Source: Rhodococcus globerulus NBRC 14531 (GTDB taxonomy: Bacteria; Actinomycetota; Actinomycetes; Mycobacteriales; Mycobacteriaceae). Taken from it: 64,000 nucleotides of DNA. Shown here piece after piece: positions 1 to 9,255 of this stretch; position 1 is the first letter of the stretch; each line of letters opens with the position of its first letter. The stretch is taken from the NCBI RefSeq assembly GCF_001894805.1, contig NZ_BCWX01000003.1, positions 310,001-374,000 of the forward strand. The letters run 5' to 3'. The position numbers and the translations under genes were made by a program. Under the pieces are notes generated by a model. The model was not told where the DNA came from. It saw nothing but the letters and a program-made list of their open reading frames with translations, and did not search any database.

Positions 1-597
1 ATCGAACGTTTCCGACCGGCGCTAATGGTGCGAGACGGCCTGACCTACCGTGGGGCCATGTGCCTTCACCTCGACGCAACCGCCGCGCTGTCGATCGCAG
101 GTTGGGTTCGCGAAGAACCTACTCGATCGGCCTCTGCCCCCGTTCCGCAACCGCTGGTCGGTGCTTGTGATCAACTCATCGTGTGGGCGAGTTCGTTCTC
201 CATACTTGCCAGTTCCGACGACCAGGTGTGGTTTCTCTCGGCGGAGAACTATGCAGGCGGAGTTGGCATCAGCGATGAGGCCTTTCCCTGGGATGCGTTT
301 CGGCATGAGAGTCTGGCGGGTGCTTCCGGGCCGGCTGAGCGCGCGGCGATCAACGCCTTCTGGTCCACTCACCTCCCGGTCCTGCTGTCGACACGCAATG
401 GGTACGAGTACCTGGCGCTCGCACCGGACGGTCAGGTTGTCCGTGGGGGAGAGCCGGAGTTCGAGGAGGTCACCATCGTCGCCGCTGATTTCGACGCTCT
501 GCTTCGGGGTGTAGCCGCAGGCATCAGCACGGCAGACCCCCTCGCCGATGCACTGCTTGGAACAGTGGGTACTGCCCGGCCGGACAGTGACCGGTAG
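1..597 (+). CDS. SUKH (SMI1/KNR4)-like hypothetical protein, possibly 5'-partial
   Basis: The reading frame is open from base 1, and the first ATG is at base 25, so the true start may lie outside the window. The C-terminal half (a 'GYEYLALAPDG' strand, then 'EFEEVTIVAADFDALL') resembles the SMI1/KNR4 or SUKH fold, in which a short acidic segment precedes an 'A-x-x-F-x-x-L' helix. SUKH proteins often act as immunity proteins against contact-dependent toxins or as general binding modules. No toxin partner is visible in the window, so the role stays open. A hairpin followed by T residues lies about 110 bases downstream. Confidence 0.45.
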   Translation: MERFRPALMVRDGLTYRGAMCLHLDATAALSIAGWVREEPTRSASAPVPQPLVGACDQLIVWASSFSILASSDDQVWFLSAENYAGGVGISDEAFPWDAFRHESLAGASGPAERAAINAFWSTHLPVLLSTRNGYEYLALAPDGQVVRGGEPEFEEVTIVAADFDALLRGVAAGISTADPLADALLGTVGTARPDSDR

Positions 598-705
598 CTC
601 TGAGGGAGGCTGAGTTGATTGCTCGACTGTGTTCCCATCGAAGCCGCTGTGTCCGTCAACCGATCTTTTCTCGGACACTGATCGGTGAGAGAAACCCGAA
701 CGGTA

Positions 706-746
706 GTCCTCCACCCCTACGGAAGGGTTTGGAGGACAATGTTTTT
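706..746 (+). terminator. Rho-independent terminator-like hairpin
   Basis: The arms GTCCTCCA (706-713) and TGGAGGAC (730-737) are perfectly complementary, with an inner CCCT/AGGG pairing. A short T run (742-746) follows on the plus strand. This would end the transcript of the SUKH-like gene. The same hairpin also lies just beyond the 3' end of the minus-strand pentapeptide gene. Confidence 0.45.
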
Positions 747-788
747 GAGGGGTAGCCTGCACTGATGACGCGTGCACTGTCGGGAAGG

Positions 789-1661
789 TCAGCTGCCGAA
801 GAACGAGTTCAGAGAGCCAAGGGATCCGGTGACGGGTGGTTCGCCCCAGTTCGGTCCGGGGATGACGTAGACGGTGAAGTAGCCATAACTGCCGCTGGAG
901 GAAGTGGCGACGTCGCATTTCACGACCGTGAGCTCGGTGGGAAACTTTGTCCCGGAGGGATAGTCACAGGCGCCGAATTCCACTCCGGTGGGCATACTGG
1001 GAGTGGCCCATGTTACGTAGGCCCCGTCGTACGACCATCCGGCATCCATAACGTCCACAGTGATGTCGGCAGGCACTAGAGCTGAGCCGGTCAGGTTCAG
1101 GTCGGTCAGGTTCGCGCCGGTAAGGTTCGCGCCGGTTAGGTTCGCGCGGGTCAGGTTCGCTTCGGTGAGGTTCGCGCCGGTGAGGTCAGCTTCGGTGAGG
1201 TTCGCGCTGGTCAGGTCAGCGTCGGTGAGGTTCGCGTTGGCCAGGTTCGCGCCGGTCAGGTTCGCTTGACCCAGGTACGCGGAGTCCATGTTCGCGCCGG
1301 TCAGGGTTGCGTTGGCCAGGTTCGCGTCAGCCATGTAGGCGCCGTGCAGGTCAGTGCCGGTGAGGTCAGTGTCGGCGAGGTTCGCTTCGGTCAGGAACGC
1401 CCAGGACAGGTCCACGCCGGACAGGTCTACGCCGGACAGGTCCGCCCCATCACAATGGCTTCTGGCGGCCTCGTAGGGTTGGGGGTTGGCGATGTAATTT
1501 GCGCACCGACTGGCAAGGAATTCGGCGGCGGTTTCTGCTGACGCAGGTCCGACCGCGGTACCGAACGTCATGGAAGCGGCAAGCGTGATCCCGCCGACCA
1601 GGGCGGCGAGGCGGGCGCTACCAAGGCGAGTCCACCCAGAGCGAGAATCAAGAGTCGTCAT
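789..1661 (-). CDS. Secreted pentapeptide-repeat protein
   Basis: This 290-residue protein has a basic N-terminus, a hydrophobic core and an Ala-x-Ala site (near 'GPASAETAAE', about residue 42), which marks a Sec signal peptide. Residues about 72-200 are some 25 tandem A(N/D)L-type pentapeptides such as ANLTG, ADLTE and ANLAN, which form a right-handed quadrilateral beta helix. The final about 85 residues are a non-repeat domain with two cysteines ('GACDYPSG', 'VVKCDVA'). Cytoplasmic members such as MfpA and Qnr protect gyrase, but export argues against that role here, and the function is unknown. The repeats give strongly repetitive DNA at 1085-1445. Confidence 0.85.
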   Translation of the reverse strand: MTTLDSRSGWTRLGSARLAALVGGITLAASMTFGTAVGPASAETAAEFLASRCANYIANPQPYEAARSHCDGADLSGVDLSGVDLSWAFLTEANLADTDLTGTDLHGAYMADANLANATLTGANMDSAYLGQANLTGANLANANLTDADLTSANLTEADLTGANLTEANLTRANLTGANLTGANLTDLNLTGSALVPADITVDVMDAGWSYDGAYVTWATPSMPTGVEFGACDYPSGTKFPTELTVVKCDVATSSSGSYGYFTVYVIPGPNWGEPPVTGSLGSLNSFFGS

Positions 1662-1944
1662 CTATTTGGCCTTCACAATTTGGTCCCCGCACCGTGCGGC
1701 ATGGCACCAGAAAGCAACCACTTCGCGAACATAACGGACATTTGGGCATCAAACACCCCGAAGCGGTGGCCCCTTTAGGTCACTCTTCGGCAATGGACTT
1801 ATGTGGCCGGAAGTGCCCTGGTCGACATGTCGTACTGGATCACCGGCGTCGGACCGCTCGGTGGCTCACCGTTCTGGACGACCTCGATCGCATTCTCGGA
1901 GCATCGACGTAGCGGTGGGCGAGATAGTCGCTAAGTTGGACATC

Positions 1945-2442
1945 ATGACAACTCCAGTACAGAACATCGTGATCAACACCCTCGGCGGCGTACCCACTTC
2001 GCTGGGCGAATACGGCGGCCGGGCAGTGCTCGTTGTCAACGTCGCGTCCAAGTGCGGCCTCACCCCGCAGTACGCGACGCTCGAGAAGCTGGCGAGTGAG
2101 TACGCAGATCGTGGCCTGACCGTGATCGGTATCCCATGCAACCAGTTCATGGGCCAAGAACCGGGCACCGCCGAAGAGATCGAATCCTTCTGCTCCACCA
2201 CTTACGGCGTCACGTTCCCGATGATGGAGAAGATCGAGGTCAACGGCGAGAACCGTCACCCGCTGTACGCAGAACTCACCAAGACTCCCGATGCAGACGG
2301 CGAAGCCGGCGACATTCAGTGGAACTTCGAAAAGTTCCTCATCGCGCCGGACGGAACCGTCGTCAACCGTTTCCGTCCGCGCACCGAGCCGGACGCTCCC
2401 GAGGTCATTGCCGCCATCGAAGCGGTTCTGCCGCACAACTGA
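1945..2442 (+). CDS. Glutathione peroxidase family thiol peroxidase
   Basis: The start at ATG 1945 gives a standard 165-residue GPx; the frame is open further upstream, but without family similarity. The peroxidatic cysteine motif is 'NVASKCGLTPQY', with Cys in place of selenocysteine. The Gln/Trp parts of the active site are in 'GIPCNQFMGQEPG' and 'IQWNFEKFL'. A second Cys in 'PCNQF' and one in 'ESFCSTTYG' could resolve the disulfide. Mycothiol-producing actinobacteria lack glutathione as their main thiol, so GPx-type enzymes in them are usually thioredoxin- or mycoredoxin-reduced. It reduces hydroperoxides in the cytosol. Confidence 0.9.
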   Translation: MTTPVQNIVINTLGGVPTSLGEYGGRAVLVVNVASKCGLTPQYATLEKLASEYADRGLTVIGIPCNQFMGQEPGTAEEIESFCSTTYGVTFPMMEKIEVNGENRHPLYAELTKTPDADGEAGDIQWNFEKFLIAPDGTVVNRFRPRTEPDAPEVIAAIEAVLPHN

Positions 2443-2512
2443 CCACCACCTGCCGCCGGATGATCATCCGGCGGCAGTGTGTTGTTCACCCGGAGCTGCC
2501 ACCATCAGAGGT

Positions 2513-3217
2513 ATGTCTGCTGAACTGATCGTGTCAGTGTCCGGAATCAGAGACGAGACATGTTATCTCGCTGCGGGATTCGCAGACGAGATGGATGCAA
2601 GGGGAGTGCGGCTTTCCCTCCTCGTGGCACCCAGGCTCAAAGACAAATACCGACTCGCCGACGACGCCGTCACCGCTGCCTGGTTGCGTGAACGCCGCGA
2701 GCACGGGGATGCCGTCGTATTGCACGGCTACGATCAGGCGGCGACCAAGCGTCGACGCGCGGAGTTCGCGACGCTGTCCAGGCATGAGGCAAAACTCCGT
2801 CTGCTGGCAGCAGATCGAGTGTTGGAGCAGGCAGGATTGCGCACCAGAGTGTTCGCTCCGCCCCGCTGGGTGGCCTCCACCGGAGCGATGTCGGTGTTGC
2901 CGGAGGCCGGATTTCGCTCGATGGCCGGACTCGGCGCCGTGCACGACCTTGCGCGAGGAACATCGCAGCGAGGTCGTGTGCTCGGAATCGGTGAGGGTTT
3001 CAAAGTCGAACCGTGGTGGTGCCGGGCCCTGATCCTCGGGGCCGGCCGCAGCGCAAAGCGCGGCGGCCTTGTCCGACTGTCGATTTCGGCCAAGCAGTTG
3101 GGGAACGAAGGGCCGCGTCGGGCGATGCTCGACGCGATCGACCTTGCGCTCTTCCATGAAGCGACATCGAATGTGTACCGGTGGAACTCATCGGCGTCGG
3201 AACTGGGCGCAGCGTAG
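2513..3217 (+). CDS. DUF2334-type (polysaccharide-deacetylase-like) protein
   Basis: The chosen start, ATG 2513, begins 'MSAELIVSVSGIRDET', giving 234 residues. The length and the pattern (an early D/E-rich beta strand, 'HGDAVVLHGYDQ' in the middle, and 'FAPPRWVAS' later) fit DUF2334, a family related to NodB-type carbohydrate deacetylases. 'HGYD' is the likely metal/substrate-binding segment. In rhodococci and mycobacteria this family is cytosolic and uncharacterised. The gene stands alone, about 70 bases after the peroxidase gene. The substrate is unknown. Confidence 0.6.
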   Translation: MSAELIVSVSGIRDETCYLAAGFADEMDARGVRLSLLVAPRLKDKYRLADDAVTAAWLRERREHGDAVVLHGYDQAATKRRRAEFATLSRHEAKLRLLAADRVLEQAGLRTRVFAPPRWVASTGAMSVLPEAGFRSMAGLGAVHDLARGTSQRGRVLGIGEGFKVEPWWCRALILGAGRSAKRGGLVRLSISAKQLGNEGPRRAMLDAIDLALFHEATSNVYRWNSSASELGAA

Positions 3218-3446
3218 ATTGCCTTCATGGCAACTATTGAGTAGCTGGATTGGTCAGTTGAGTTCTCGGCCGCGCGCCGGAATGTACGTTCAATACCTTT
3301 TATGTGATCAGCGATGGTATTTTCGGACTCTCAACAATTTGCGGGCAAAGTGGACAATCATCTTCGGGGGTGTGGTCGACGCCTCGGTTCGGTGCTACGG
3401 TGCTTCCAGTTAATTTACCGCTAGTAGATCGGGCTGGGATACAACC

Positions 3447-4814
3447 ATGCGCGCACGAGTGTTCTCGAAGTCGACTAATCGACGTATTGTCGCGGCAGTG
3501 GGCGCACTCGCCTGCGCGGCACTGGTACCCACTGTGGCAACTGCGGCACCGGTCGACCTGGGTTCGCTGTCCACTGGCAGCCTGGATGGCGGATCGAGCG
3601 AATCGGGCCAGGGCGCCCTCGTTGCAACCGTCGATGATCAGGGCTCGTCCTTGACGTTGCGGTTGGACAAGGTAGATCTGCGCGGCAAGGATTTTCGTAT
3701 GGCCGTGCAGAAATCCGGTGGCGCCCTTGTTGATTCGGAGTTGCCTGCACCACGTTCGTATCTCGGAAGCATCGACGGTCATCCAGACGCAGTTGTTGCC
3801 GCCATCGTCGACTCCACCGGAACCCTTCGTGGACAGGTGATCTTCGATCGAGGCGCCTCTATCGATTTTGTCGGCTCGTCGGTAGTGGGCCGTACCTCCG
3901 CGCCGATCGACGCGGCCCCCACATGGCCAACCGCTGCTATCGCGCCCGCGTCGGCTGCATCAGTGGGAAAAACCATGAAGCAGTTCGACATCGGATTGGA
4001 TCTGAGCGGGGAGTGGTACTCCGCTCACGGCAACGGCAGTCCTGCAGTTGCATTGGATCGCGTCGAGGAATCCATCGCGCGAACTGCAGTGATCTGGATG
4101 AGGGACGTGGGAATTCGGCCGGTCGTCGGTCAAGTCGTGCTGCGGGCCGATGCAGCCAGTGATCCGTACAAGACCTCCTGCGAAAACTTTGATGCTCTCG
4201 AGAGCGAGTGGTCCGACAAAGTCGGCACCACCGTCGATCAGGCGACAGTAGTGTGCAAGTCCGGTGGCGGAAACGCCTACTACTCCAAGTTCCTCACCGA
4301 TCACAGCTACGCGCACGTCGGCGCGGAAGGCGACGGTAACTTCTCCCGGGTACTCCGTCACGAACTGGGACACAATTTTTACGCCGATGACTACCACGGA
4401 GGTAGCGCGGAGGGCCGCACGATCATGAACGGCAATGATCTGGCCCGCTTCGACGGAACAGAATTTGCTGCCATCGTCGATGCCGCCGAGGTCGCGTCGG
4501 CTCGACTCGATGACCTGGGCCGGTACACCGCGACCGCGTTGCCGCCCTACGCAGCACTCGACACCGCAGAAGTTCGATCCGGTGCTACGGCCACGATCGA
4601 CGCAGTCGCGAATGATCATGACAGCAACGGAGATTCGATCTCCGTGACCGGTGTCGAGGCAACGTCACTGCTCGGTGGCACCGTGAAGCTCGAAAACGGC
4701 AAGGTGGTGTTCAAAGCCGGAACGAAGACGGGCACCGACAAGATTCTCTACACCCTTACCGACGCGAATGGTGGGACAAGCACCGGCTGGATCATCGTCA
4801 AGGTGAAGGCATAG
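3447..4814 (+). CDS. Secreted zinc metalloprotease (metzincin type) with C-terminal Ig/cadherin-like domain
   Basis: This is a 455-residue protein with a clear signal peptide (basic 'RARVFSKSTNRR', hydrophobic core, 'ATA-AP' cleavage near residue 34). The zinc site is HELGH at residues 305-309, followed by 'NFYADD', so the third ligand may be Asp. A Met-turn-like 'IMNGND' follows about 25 residues later. The C-terminal about 80 residues ('VANDHDSNGDSISVTGV' ... 'ILYTLTDANGGT') match tandem Ig/cadherin repeat domains of bacterial surface proteins. It probably cleaves extracellular protein. The gene has a 229-base upstream region with no other gene. Confidence 0.8.
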   Translation: MRARVFSKSTNRRIVAAVGALACAALVPTVATAAPVDLGSLSTGSLDGGSSESGQGALVATVDDQGSSLTLRLDKVDLRGKDFRMAVQKSGGALVDSELPAPRSYLGSIDGHPDAVVAAIVDSTGTLRGQVIFDRGASIDFVGSSVVGRTSAPIDAAPTWPTAAIAPASAASVGKTMKQFDIGLDLSGEWYSAHGNGSPAVALDRVEESIARTAVIWMRDVGIRPVVGQVVLRADAASDPYKTSCENFDALESEWSDKVGTTVDQATVVCKSGGGNAYYSKFLTDHSYAHVGAEGDGNFSRVLRHELGHNFYADDYHGGSAEGRTIMNGNDLARFDGTEFAAIVDAAEVASARLDDLGRYTATALPPYAALDTAEVRSGATATIDAVANDHDSNGDSISVTGVEATSLLGGTVKLENGKVVFKAGTKTGTDKILYTLTDANGGTSTGWIIVKVKA

Positions 4815-4840
4815 AAGAAACTCGCCTCGGAAAACTCCAG

Positions 4841-5488
4841 CTACGCAATCTCGACGTCGGACTCCTCGTCGAGCACCCGGAACTCGGTGCCGGCGGGGGC
4901 CATGTCGGAGTAACGACCGTAGAAGATGCCCGATGCCTCCTCGCGGAGTATGCCCTGATGAATAGGCACCGCGACACGAGGAGCTACCGCTCGGAGATAG
5001 TCGACGGCTTCCCAGATCTTCAACCACGGCGCAGCGGCAGGCAAAGCAAGAACATCAACGGACTGCTCGGGCACGACCAACGAGTCACCCGGGTGCATGA
5101 ACTGTGCCGGATTGACGGCATCGCCGAGTAGGAAAGCAGTGTTGTCGATCATCGGCAGATCGGGATGAATGATCGCGTGCTCGCCGCCTGCGCCGGTCAC
5201 CTGAACCTCACCGATGCTGAAGTGCTCACCCGCCCGAACGGCATTCCACCGGCCACCGAGCTTGGCCGCAGTTTGCGGATCGCTGTACAAAGCCGCGTCG
5301 GGATTCGCGTCGACGAGAGCGGGCAGACGCTCTGGATCCGCGTGATCCGGGTGCTGATGCGTTACGAGAATGGCGTCGAGGCCGGTCACGCCCTCGAAAC
5401 CGTGCGAGAAATTGCCCGGATCGAAGAGGATTTTCGAACCGTTCAATTCGACAAGTACACAGGAATGGCCAAAATGTGTCAGTCGCAT
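4841..5488 (-). CDS. Metallo-beta-lactamase-fold hydrolase
   Basis: This is a 215-residue single-domain MBL protein. The metal motif 'THQHPDHAD' (HxHxDH) lies near residues 44-52, a further His is in 'GGEHAIIHPD', and the C-terminal His is in 'VPIHQGIL'. It resembles the UPF0173/UlaG-like branch of small cytosolic metal-dependent hydrolases. The substrate cannot be read from the sequence. It is transcribed divergently from purS, with which it shares a 139-base intergenic region. Confidence 0.85.
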   Translation of the reverse strand: MRLTHFGHSCVLVELNGSKILFDPGNFSHGFEGVTGLDAILVTHQHPDHADPERLPALVDANPDAALYSDPQTAAKLGGRWNAVRAGEHFSIGEVQVTGAGGEHAIIHPDLPMIDNTAFLLGDAVNPAQFMHPGDSLVVPEQSVDVLALPAAAPWLKIWEAVDYLRAVAPRVAVPIHQGILREEASGIFYGRYSDMAPAGTEFRVLDEESDVEIA

Positions 5489-5627
5489 GATTTCGAGTAT
5501 GCCTTTTACAGGTGGTGGGCGTCACCCCAGCTCTCACTCGATGCGAAGGTTCCAGACTGCGCCCGGTAAACTCGTCGATACCCGGTGTTTCACTCTGGGT
5601 TCGCGCACTAGTACCGAGGAGCAGCAC

Positions 5628-5867
5628 GTGGCCCGTGTCGTCGTCGAAGTCATGCCCAAGGCCGAGATTCTCGACCCCCAGGGACAGGCCATTGTCGGGG
5701 CACTGTCTCGCCTGGGCTTTGCAGGAGTATCCGATGTCCGTCAGGGCAAGCGGTTCGAGTTGGAAATCGACGGCAGCGTCGAAGATGCCGAGCTCGAGAA
5801 GATCGCCGAAGGCCTACTGGCCAACACGGTGATCGAGGATTGGACCGTCAGGCGAGTCGAGGCATGA
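5628..5867 (+). CDS. purS: Phosphoribosylformylglycinamidine synthase subunit PurS
   Basis: The protein starts at GTG 5628 ('[15 protein letters not shown]') and has 79 residues, the usual PurS size. The signature '[16 protein letters not shown] ... [11 protein letters not shown]' is clear. PurS bridges PurL and PurQ in the three-subunit FGAM synthase and helps channel ammonia from PurQ to PurL. A TAAACT -10 element lies at 5567-5572. The stop codon overlaps the start of purQ (ATGA), so the two are translationally coupled. purL is 13.6 kb away in this window. Confidence 0.95.
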   Translation: MARVVVEVMPKAEILDPQGQAIVGALSRLGFAGVSDVRQGKRFELEIDGSVEDAELEKIAEGLLANTVIEDWTVRRVEA

Positions 5868-6541
5868 GCGCACGAATCGGAGTCATCACCTTCCCGGGCA
5901 CACTCGACGACGTCGACGCAGCTCGCGCGGTGAACTTGGCCGGCGGTGAAGCTGTGGCACTGTGGCACGGCGACGCCGACCTCAAGGGCGTCGACGCAGT
6001 CATCGTCCCCGGTGGATTCTCCTACGGCGATTACCTTCGCTGTGGTGCGATCGCACGGTTCGCTCCGGCCATGGGCAAGGTTGTCGAAGCAGCCAAGGGC
6101 GGCATGCCCGTCCTCGGCATCTGCAACGGCTTCCAGATCCTCTGCGAAGCTGGTTTGCTCCCTGGAGCCCTCACCCGCAACCAGGGTCTGCACTTCATCT
6201 GCCGCGACGAGTGGCTGACCGTCGAAGCCACCAACACGGCCTGGTCTTCACGTTACGAGGCCGGCGCGCAGATCCTCATCCCCCTCAAGTCGGGTGAAGG
6301 TCGCTTCCAGGCATCCGAGAATGTTCTCGACGAACTCGAAGGCGAAGGCCGCGTCGTATTCCGTTACTCGGAAGAGAACCCCAACGGCTCACAGCGTCGT
6401 ATTGCGGGTATTTCCTCCGCCAACGGTCGCGTCGTCGGACTCATGCCGCACCCCGAGCACGCCACCGAGGCTCTCACCGGCCCCAGTGACGACGGACTCG
6501 GTTTGTTCTACTCGGCATTGGATTCCATCGTCAACGCCTGA
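5864..6541 (+). CDS. purQ: Phosphoribosylformylglycinamidine synthase subunit PurQ (glutaminase)
   Basis: This 225-residue class I glutamine amidotransferase has the nucleophile motif '[11 protein letters not shown]' (Cys about residue 86) and the His-Glu pair in '[10 protein letters not shown]'. It hydrolyses glutamine and passes ammonia to PurL for conversion of FGAR to FGAM, step 4 of purine synthesis. The start ATG 5864 overlaps the purS stop. A strong terminator follows immediately. Confidence 0.96.
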   Translation: MSARIGVITFPGTLDDVDAARAVNLAGGEAVALWHGDADLKGVDAVIVPGGFSYGDYLRCGAIARFAPAMGKVVEAAKGGMPVLGICNGFQILCEAGLLPGALTRNQGLHFICRDEWLTVEATNTAWSSRYEAGAQILIPLKSGEGRFQASENVLDELEGEGRVVFRYSEENPNGSQRRIAGISSANGRVVGLMPHPEHATEALTGPSDDGLGLFYSALDSIVNA

Positions 6542-6554
6542 TACATCTTTTCGG

Positions 6555-6598
6555 CAGCGCCCGCCCACCAGTTCACCTGGTTGGCGGGCGCTGTTTTT
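6555..6598 (+). terminator. Rho-independent terminator of purSQ
   Basis: The inverted repeat CAGCGCCCGCC (6555-6565) / GGCGGGCGCTG (6583-6593) is followed by TTTTT. It ends the purS-purQ transcript and abuts the stop codon of the convergent histidine kinase gene. Confidence 0.85.
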
Positions 6599-7686
6599 CA
6601 TGTGTCTGATGCGAGTTGCCCGGGTAGTGCAAGTTCGAGGATGGTGCCGCCGAGCGGATTCGGCTGAGCCGTCAACGAGCCGCCGTGGGCGCGTGCGAGA
6701 CTCCGCGCAATGGTGAGTCCCAATCCGGAACCGTCGGAACTCTCGCCGCGATGAAACCTGTCGAACACAGACTCTAGTTGATCCTCCGGGATGCCCTCAC
6801 CGGTGTCGCTGACAGCTACCGAAATGTGGTCGGGCGATTCTGTGACGGCTACGGCGACGCTTCCCCCGCCTGGCGTGTGCCGCAATGCATTCTCGAGAAG
6901 GTTGGACAGAATTTGTTCGATCCGCTGGCGATCGACGCGAACTCTCACCGGGTGCGCAGGTGTTGCCGTGGACAGCGTCACGGCGCGTTCCTCGAACCGT
7001 GGTGCGACCGCAGTTGTTGTGCTGCAGACGATATCGCTGAGGTCGTCGGCTGCGAGAATGAGATCCAGGGCGTGCTCGTCGGCCGCCGAAACATCGGAGA
7101 GATCATGAGCGAGCCGTCGCAGTCGTTCCAGTTGATCGCGCATCACTGCCCATGACGTGCCATCGGCCTCGAGCACACCATCCTCGAGGCCGTCCACGTA
7201 GGCTGCCAAAGTTGATACCGGAGTGCGTAATTCGTGGGCCAGATCCGCCAACAGGCGCTTACGGACGCGATCGGAATGATCAAGTCGCTCGGCCATGTCG
7301 GAGAATGCGCCTTCCAGGCGCGTGAAATCCGAGTCGACATCCGAATGCTCGATGTGGACGTCGTACTTGCCTTCGGCGACGCTCTGCGCCGCGACCGCGA
7401 GTCGACTGATAGGTGCGGTAATCCGCCGAACGACGTACACCGCAGCGATACTCGCGCCGACGAGTGCAACCGCTATGCCGCTCAACAGTGCCACGAATAT
7501 TGTTTGGCTGAAGGCTTCTTCGGTGTGCAGGCGGACGTTGTCGTCTTCGATCCCGGCCATCGCGAGGTGATTGTGGAACAGAGGCGCCGCGATTGCGACA
7601 GCGACCGCAGCGATCGTCACGCAACACACCAGTAGAACGACAATCTGAGCGACCAGCAACCTGCCGCGCAGGCCGAGGCGGTTCAT
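6598..7686 (-). CDS. Sensor histidine kinase
   Basis: This is a 362-residue membrane kinase. TM1 spans about residues 9-33, a short about 30-residue periplasmic loop follows, and TM2 spans about 65-90. Then come a HAMP domain ('RRITAPISRLAVAAQSVAEG') and HisKA with 'LAHELRTP'. The HATPase domain has N box 'NLLENALRH', G1 'DTGEGIP' and G2 'GSGLGLT'. The start ATG 7686 overlaps the stop of the response regulator gene (ATGA), so the pair forms one operon. The loop contains His ('FHNHLAMAG') but no Cys. The neighbouring DUF305 gene and metal-ATPase remnant suggest a metal signal; this is inference. Confidence 0.88.
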   Translation of the reverse strand: MNRLGLRGRLLVAQIVVLLVCCVTIAAVAVAIAAPLFHNHLAMAGIEDDNVRLHTEEAFSQTIFVALLSGIAVALVGASIAAVYVVRRITAPISRLAVAAQSVAEGKYDVHIEHSDVDSDFTRLEGAFSDMAERLDHSDRVRKRLLADLAHELRTPVSTLAAYVDGLEDGVLEADGTSWAVMRDQLERLRRLAHDLSDVSAADEHALDLILAADDLSDIVCSTTTAVAPRFEERAVTLSTATPAHPVRVRVDRQRIEQILSNLLENALRHTPGGGSVAVAVTESPDHISVAVSDTGEGIPEDQLESVFDRFHRGESSDGSGLGLTIARSLARAHGGSLTAQPNPLGGTILELALPGQLASDT

Positions 7687-8402
7687 GACGACCTCAATGC
7701 ATAACCCATACCGCGCACGGTCCGGATGAAACGGGGATCTGCTGCGTCGTCGCCGAGTTTGCGTCGGAGCGCGCGGATGTGGACGTCGACGATGTGCTGA
7801 TCGCCGAACCACGAGGAACCCCAGACTGCCGTGATGATGTCGCTTCGGCTCAGGGCGGCGTCGGGTCTGGTCGCCAGGGCAGTGAGAAGTTCGAACTCGG
7901 TGGGGGTGAGTTCTACGGGCGCTCCGTCGACGCGCACGGTCCGCGCGATGAGGTCGATATCGAGGCCGTCCGGCGTCGGCAACGGTTCGGACATCAGGCT
8001 CGACGCCCGGGGTCTACGCAGAAGCGCTTTGACGCGCGCGACAAGTTCGCGCGGTCCGAAGGGTTTGACCACGTAGTCGTCCGCACCGGCTGCGAGTCCC
8101 GCGACCTTGTCGGACTCGTCGCCGCGGGCCGACAACATCAGAATGTAGGCATCGGAGAAACTGCGGATTCGTCGGCAGACTTCCATGCCGTCGAATCCGG
8201 GAAGCATCAGATCCAGAACGACAAGCGAAGGTTCGAAATCATGGGCAGCCGCGACGGCGGTCGGACCGTCATGCGCGATGCGAACGTGAAAACCTTCGCG
8301 TGCAAGGTAATTGGCTACCACCTTGGCGAGTGCCGGTTCGTCCTCGACCACCAGGACGCGGTCGGCTCCCTCGGCGCGTGAGTGTCCGGATTCGGAGTTC
8401 AT
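7683..8402 (-). CDS. OmpR-family response regulator
   Basis: This 239-residue protein has a receiver domain at about residues 15-130: acidic pair in 'VVEDEP', phospho-acceptor Asp in 'VVLDLMLPG', Thr/Ser switch in 'MLSARG' and Lys in 'VVKPFGPRE'. A winged-helix Trans_reg_C domain follows ('ELTPTEFELLTAL ... VDVHIRALRRKLG ... TVRGMGYAL'). It is the cognate regulator of the overlapping kinase gene. It is divergent from the DUF305 lipoprotein gene, which is therefore a plausible target. Confidence 0.92.
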   Translation of the reverse strand: MNSESGHSRAEGADRVLVVEDEPALAKVVANYLAREGFHVRIAHDGPTAVAAAHDFEPSLVVLDLMLPGFDGMEVCRRIRSFSDAYILMLSARGDESDKVAGLAAGADDYVVKPFGPRELVARVKALLRRPRASSLMSEPLPTPDGLDIDLIARTVRVDGAPVELTPTEFELLTALATRPDAALSRSDIITAVWGSSWFGDQHIVDVHIRALRRKLGDDAADPRFIRTVRGMGYALRSS

Positions 8403-8612
8403 GTTGTCAGGTTAGCCCAGCAGCGAGGCGATATCGGCGCCTTCAGGTGGACTGTGAAGATTCGATGAAGGTACTCCGTTTCGATCGGTTATCACGGGCT
8501 TCGGCGCACTCTCGTCGGTAGGGTGGTGGACGCACGCTTCGAAGGTTTCAATTTCCGAAGCCGTTGCACAGTAATAAGTTTCGTGTGAAGTCGGATTTTC
8601 AGGAGTGTTGTC

Positions 8613-9254
8613 GTGGTGTTCTCTCTCAAGAGTGGTTATGTGAAGTTTGTTCCCGTCTTGGCAGCAGGTGCGTTGGTGATCGCCGGTTGTTCGGACGGCG
8701 GTGATTCGGCGCCCACAACTGCGGCGGAGACATCGATATCCGCCTCCCAGACTGCGGTCCCGCAGGGAGTCAACGCAGCGGACATCGAGTTCTTGGAGGG
8801 GATGTACCCGCACCACGCCCAGGCGCTCGACATGGCAAAAATGGTTGAGGGGCGGACGGATAACGCTGAATTGATCGCGCTGGCAGCGCAGATCGAAGCT
8901 GCTCAGGACCCGGAAATGCAGCAGATGTCGGAAATGCTGACACAGTGGGGGCGCCCCGACCCGGCGTCCAACCCCACAGGCGGCATGGACCATTCCGGTC
9001 ACGGGGTAGGGATGGCAGACATGCCGGGCATGATGTCGGATGACGACATGGCCGCGATGATGGATGCCCAGGGTGTCGAGTTCGACAAGATGTGGCTGAC
9101 CATGATGATCGAACATCACACCGGCGCGATCACCATGTCGCAGACCGAACTCGACTCCGGGTTGGATCCAACTGCCGAGAAGCTGGCAGAAGAGATCATC
9201 GCTGCTCAGCAGGCCGAGATTGTGCAGATGCAAGCGATGCTGGCCGCCTTGTAG
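8613..9254 (+). CDS. DUF305 lipoprotein, putative metal-related
   Basis: The protein has 213 residues with an N-terminal lipobox 'LVIAGCSDGG' (Cys about residue 26), so it is predicted to be membrane-anchored on the outer face. The DUF305 core has two paired-His motifs, 'EGMYPHHAQALDMA' and 'MMIEHHTGAITMS', with a Met/His-rich linker between them ('GGMDHSGHGVGMADMPGMM'). Such Met/His patterns bind copper or silver in periplasmic carriers. It starts with GTG 8613 (a second GTG follows) behind AGGAG. Its position beside the two-component system and the CopB remnant supports a copper role, not proven. Confidence 0.85.
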   Translation: MVFSLKSGYVKFVPVLAAGALVIAGCSDGGDSAPTTAAETSISASQTAVPQGVNAADIEFLEGMYPHHAQALDMAKMVEGRTDNAELIALAAQIEAAQDPEMQQMSEMLTQWGRPDPASNPTGGMDHSGHGVGMADMPGMMSDDDMAAMMDAQGVEFDKMWLTMMIEHHTGAITMSQTELDSGLDPTAEKLAEEIIAAQQAEIVQMQAMLAAL

Positions 9255-9255
9255 C

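Noticed and set aside
1060-1541. Plus-strand frames with 'VRFAPVRFA' repeats
   Set aside because: These are the reverse strand of the pentapeptide repeats; the repetition comes from the real minus-strand gene.
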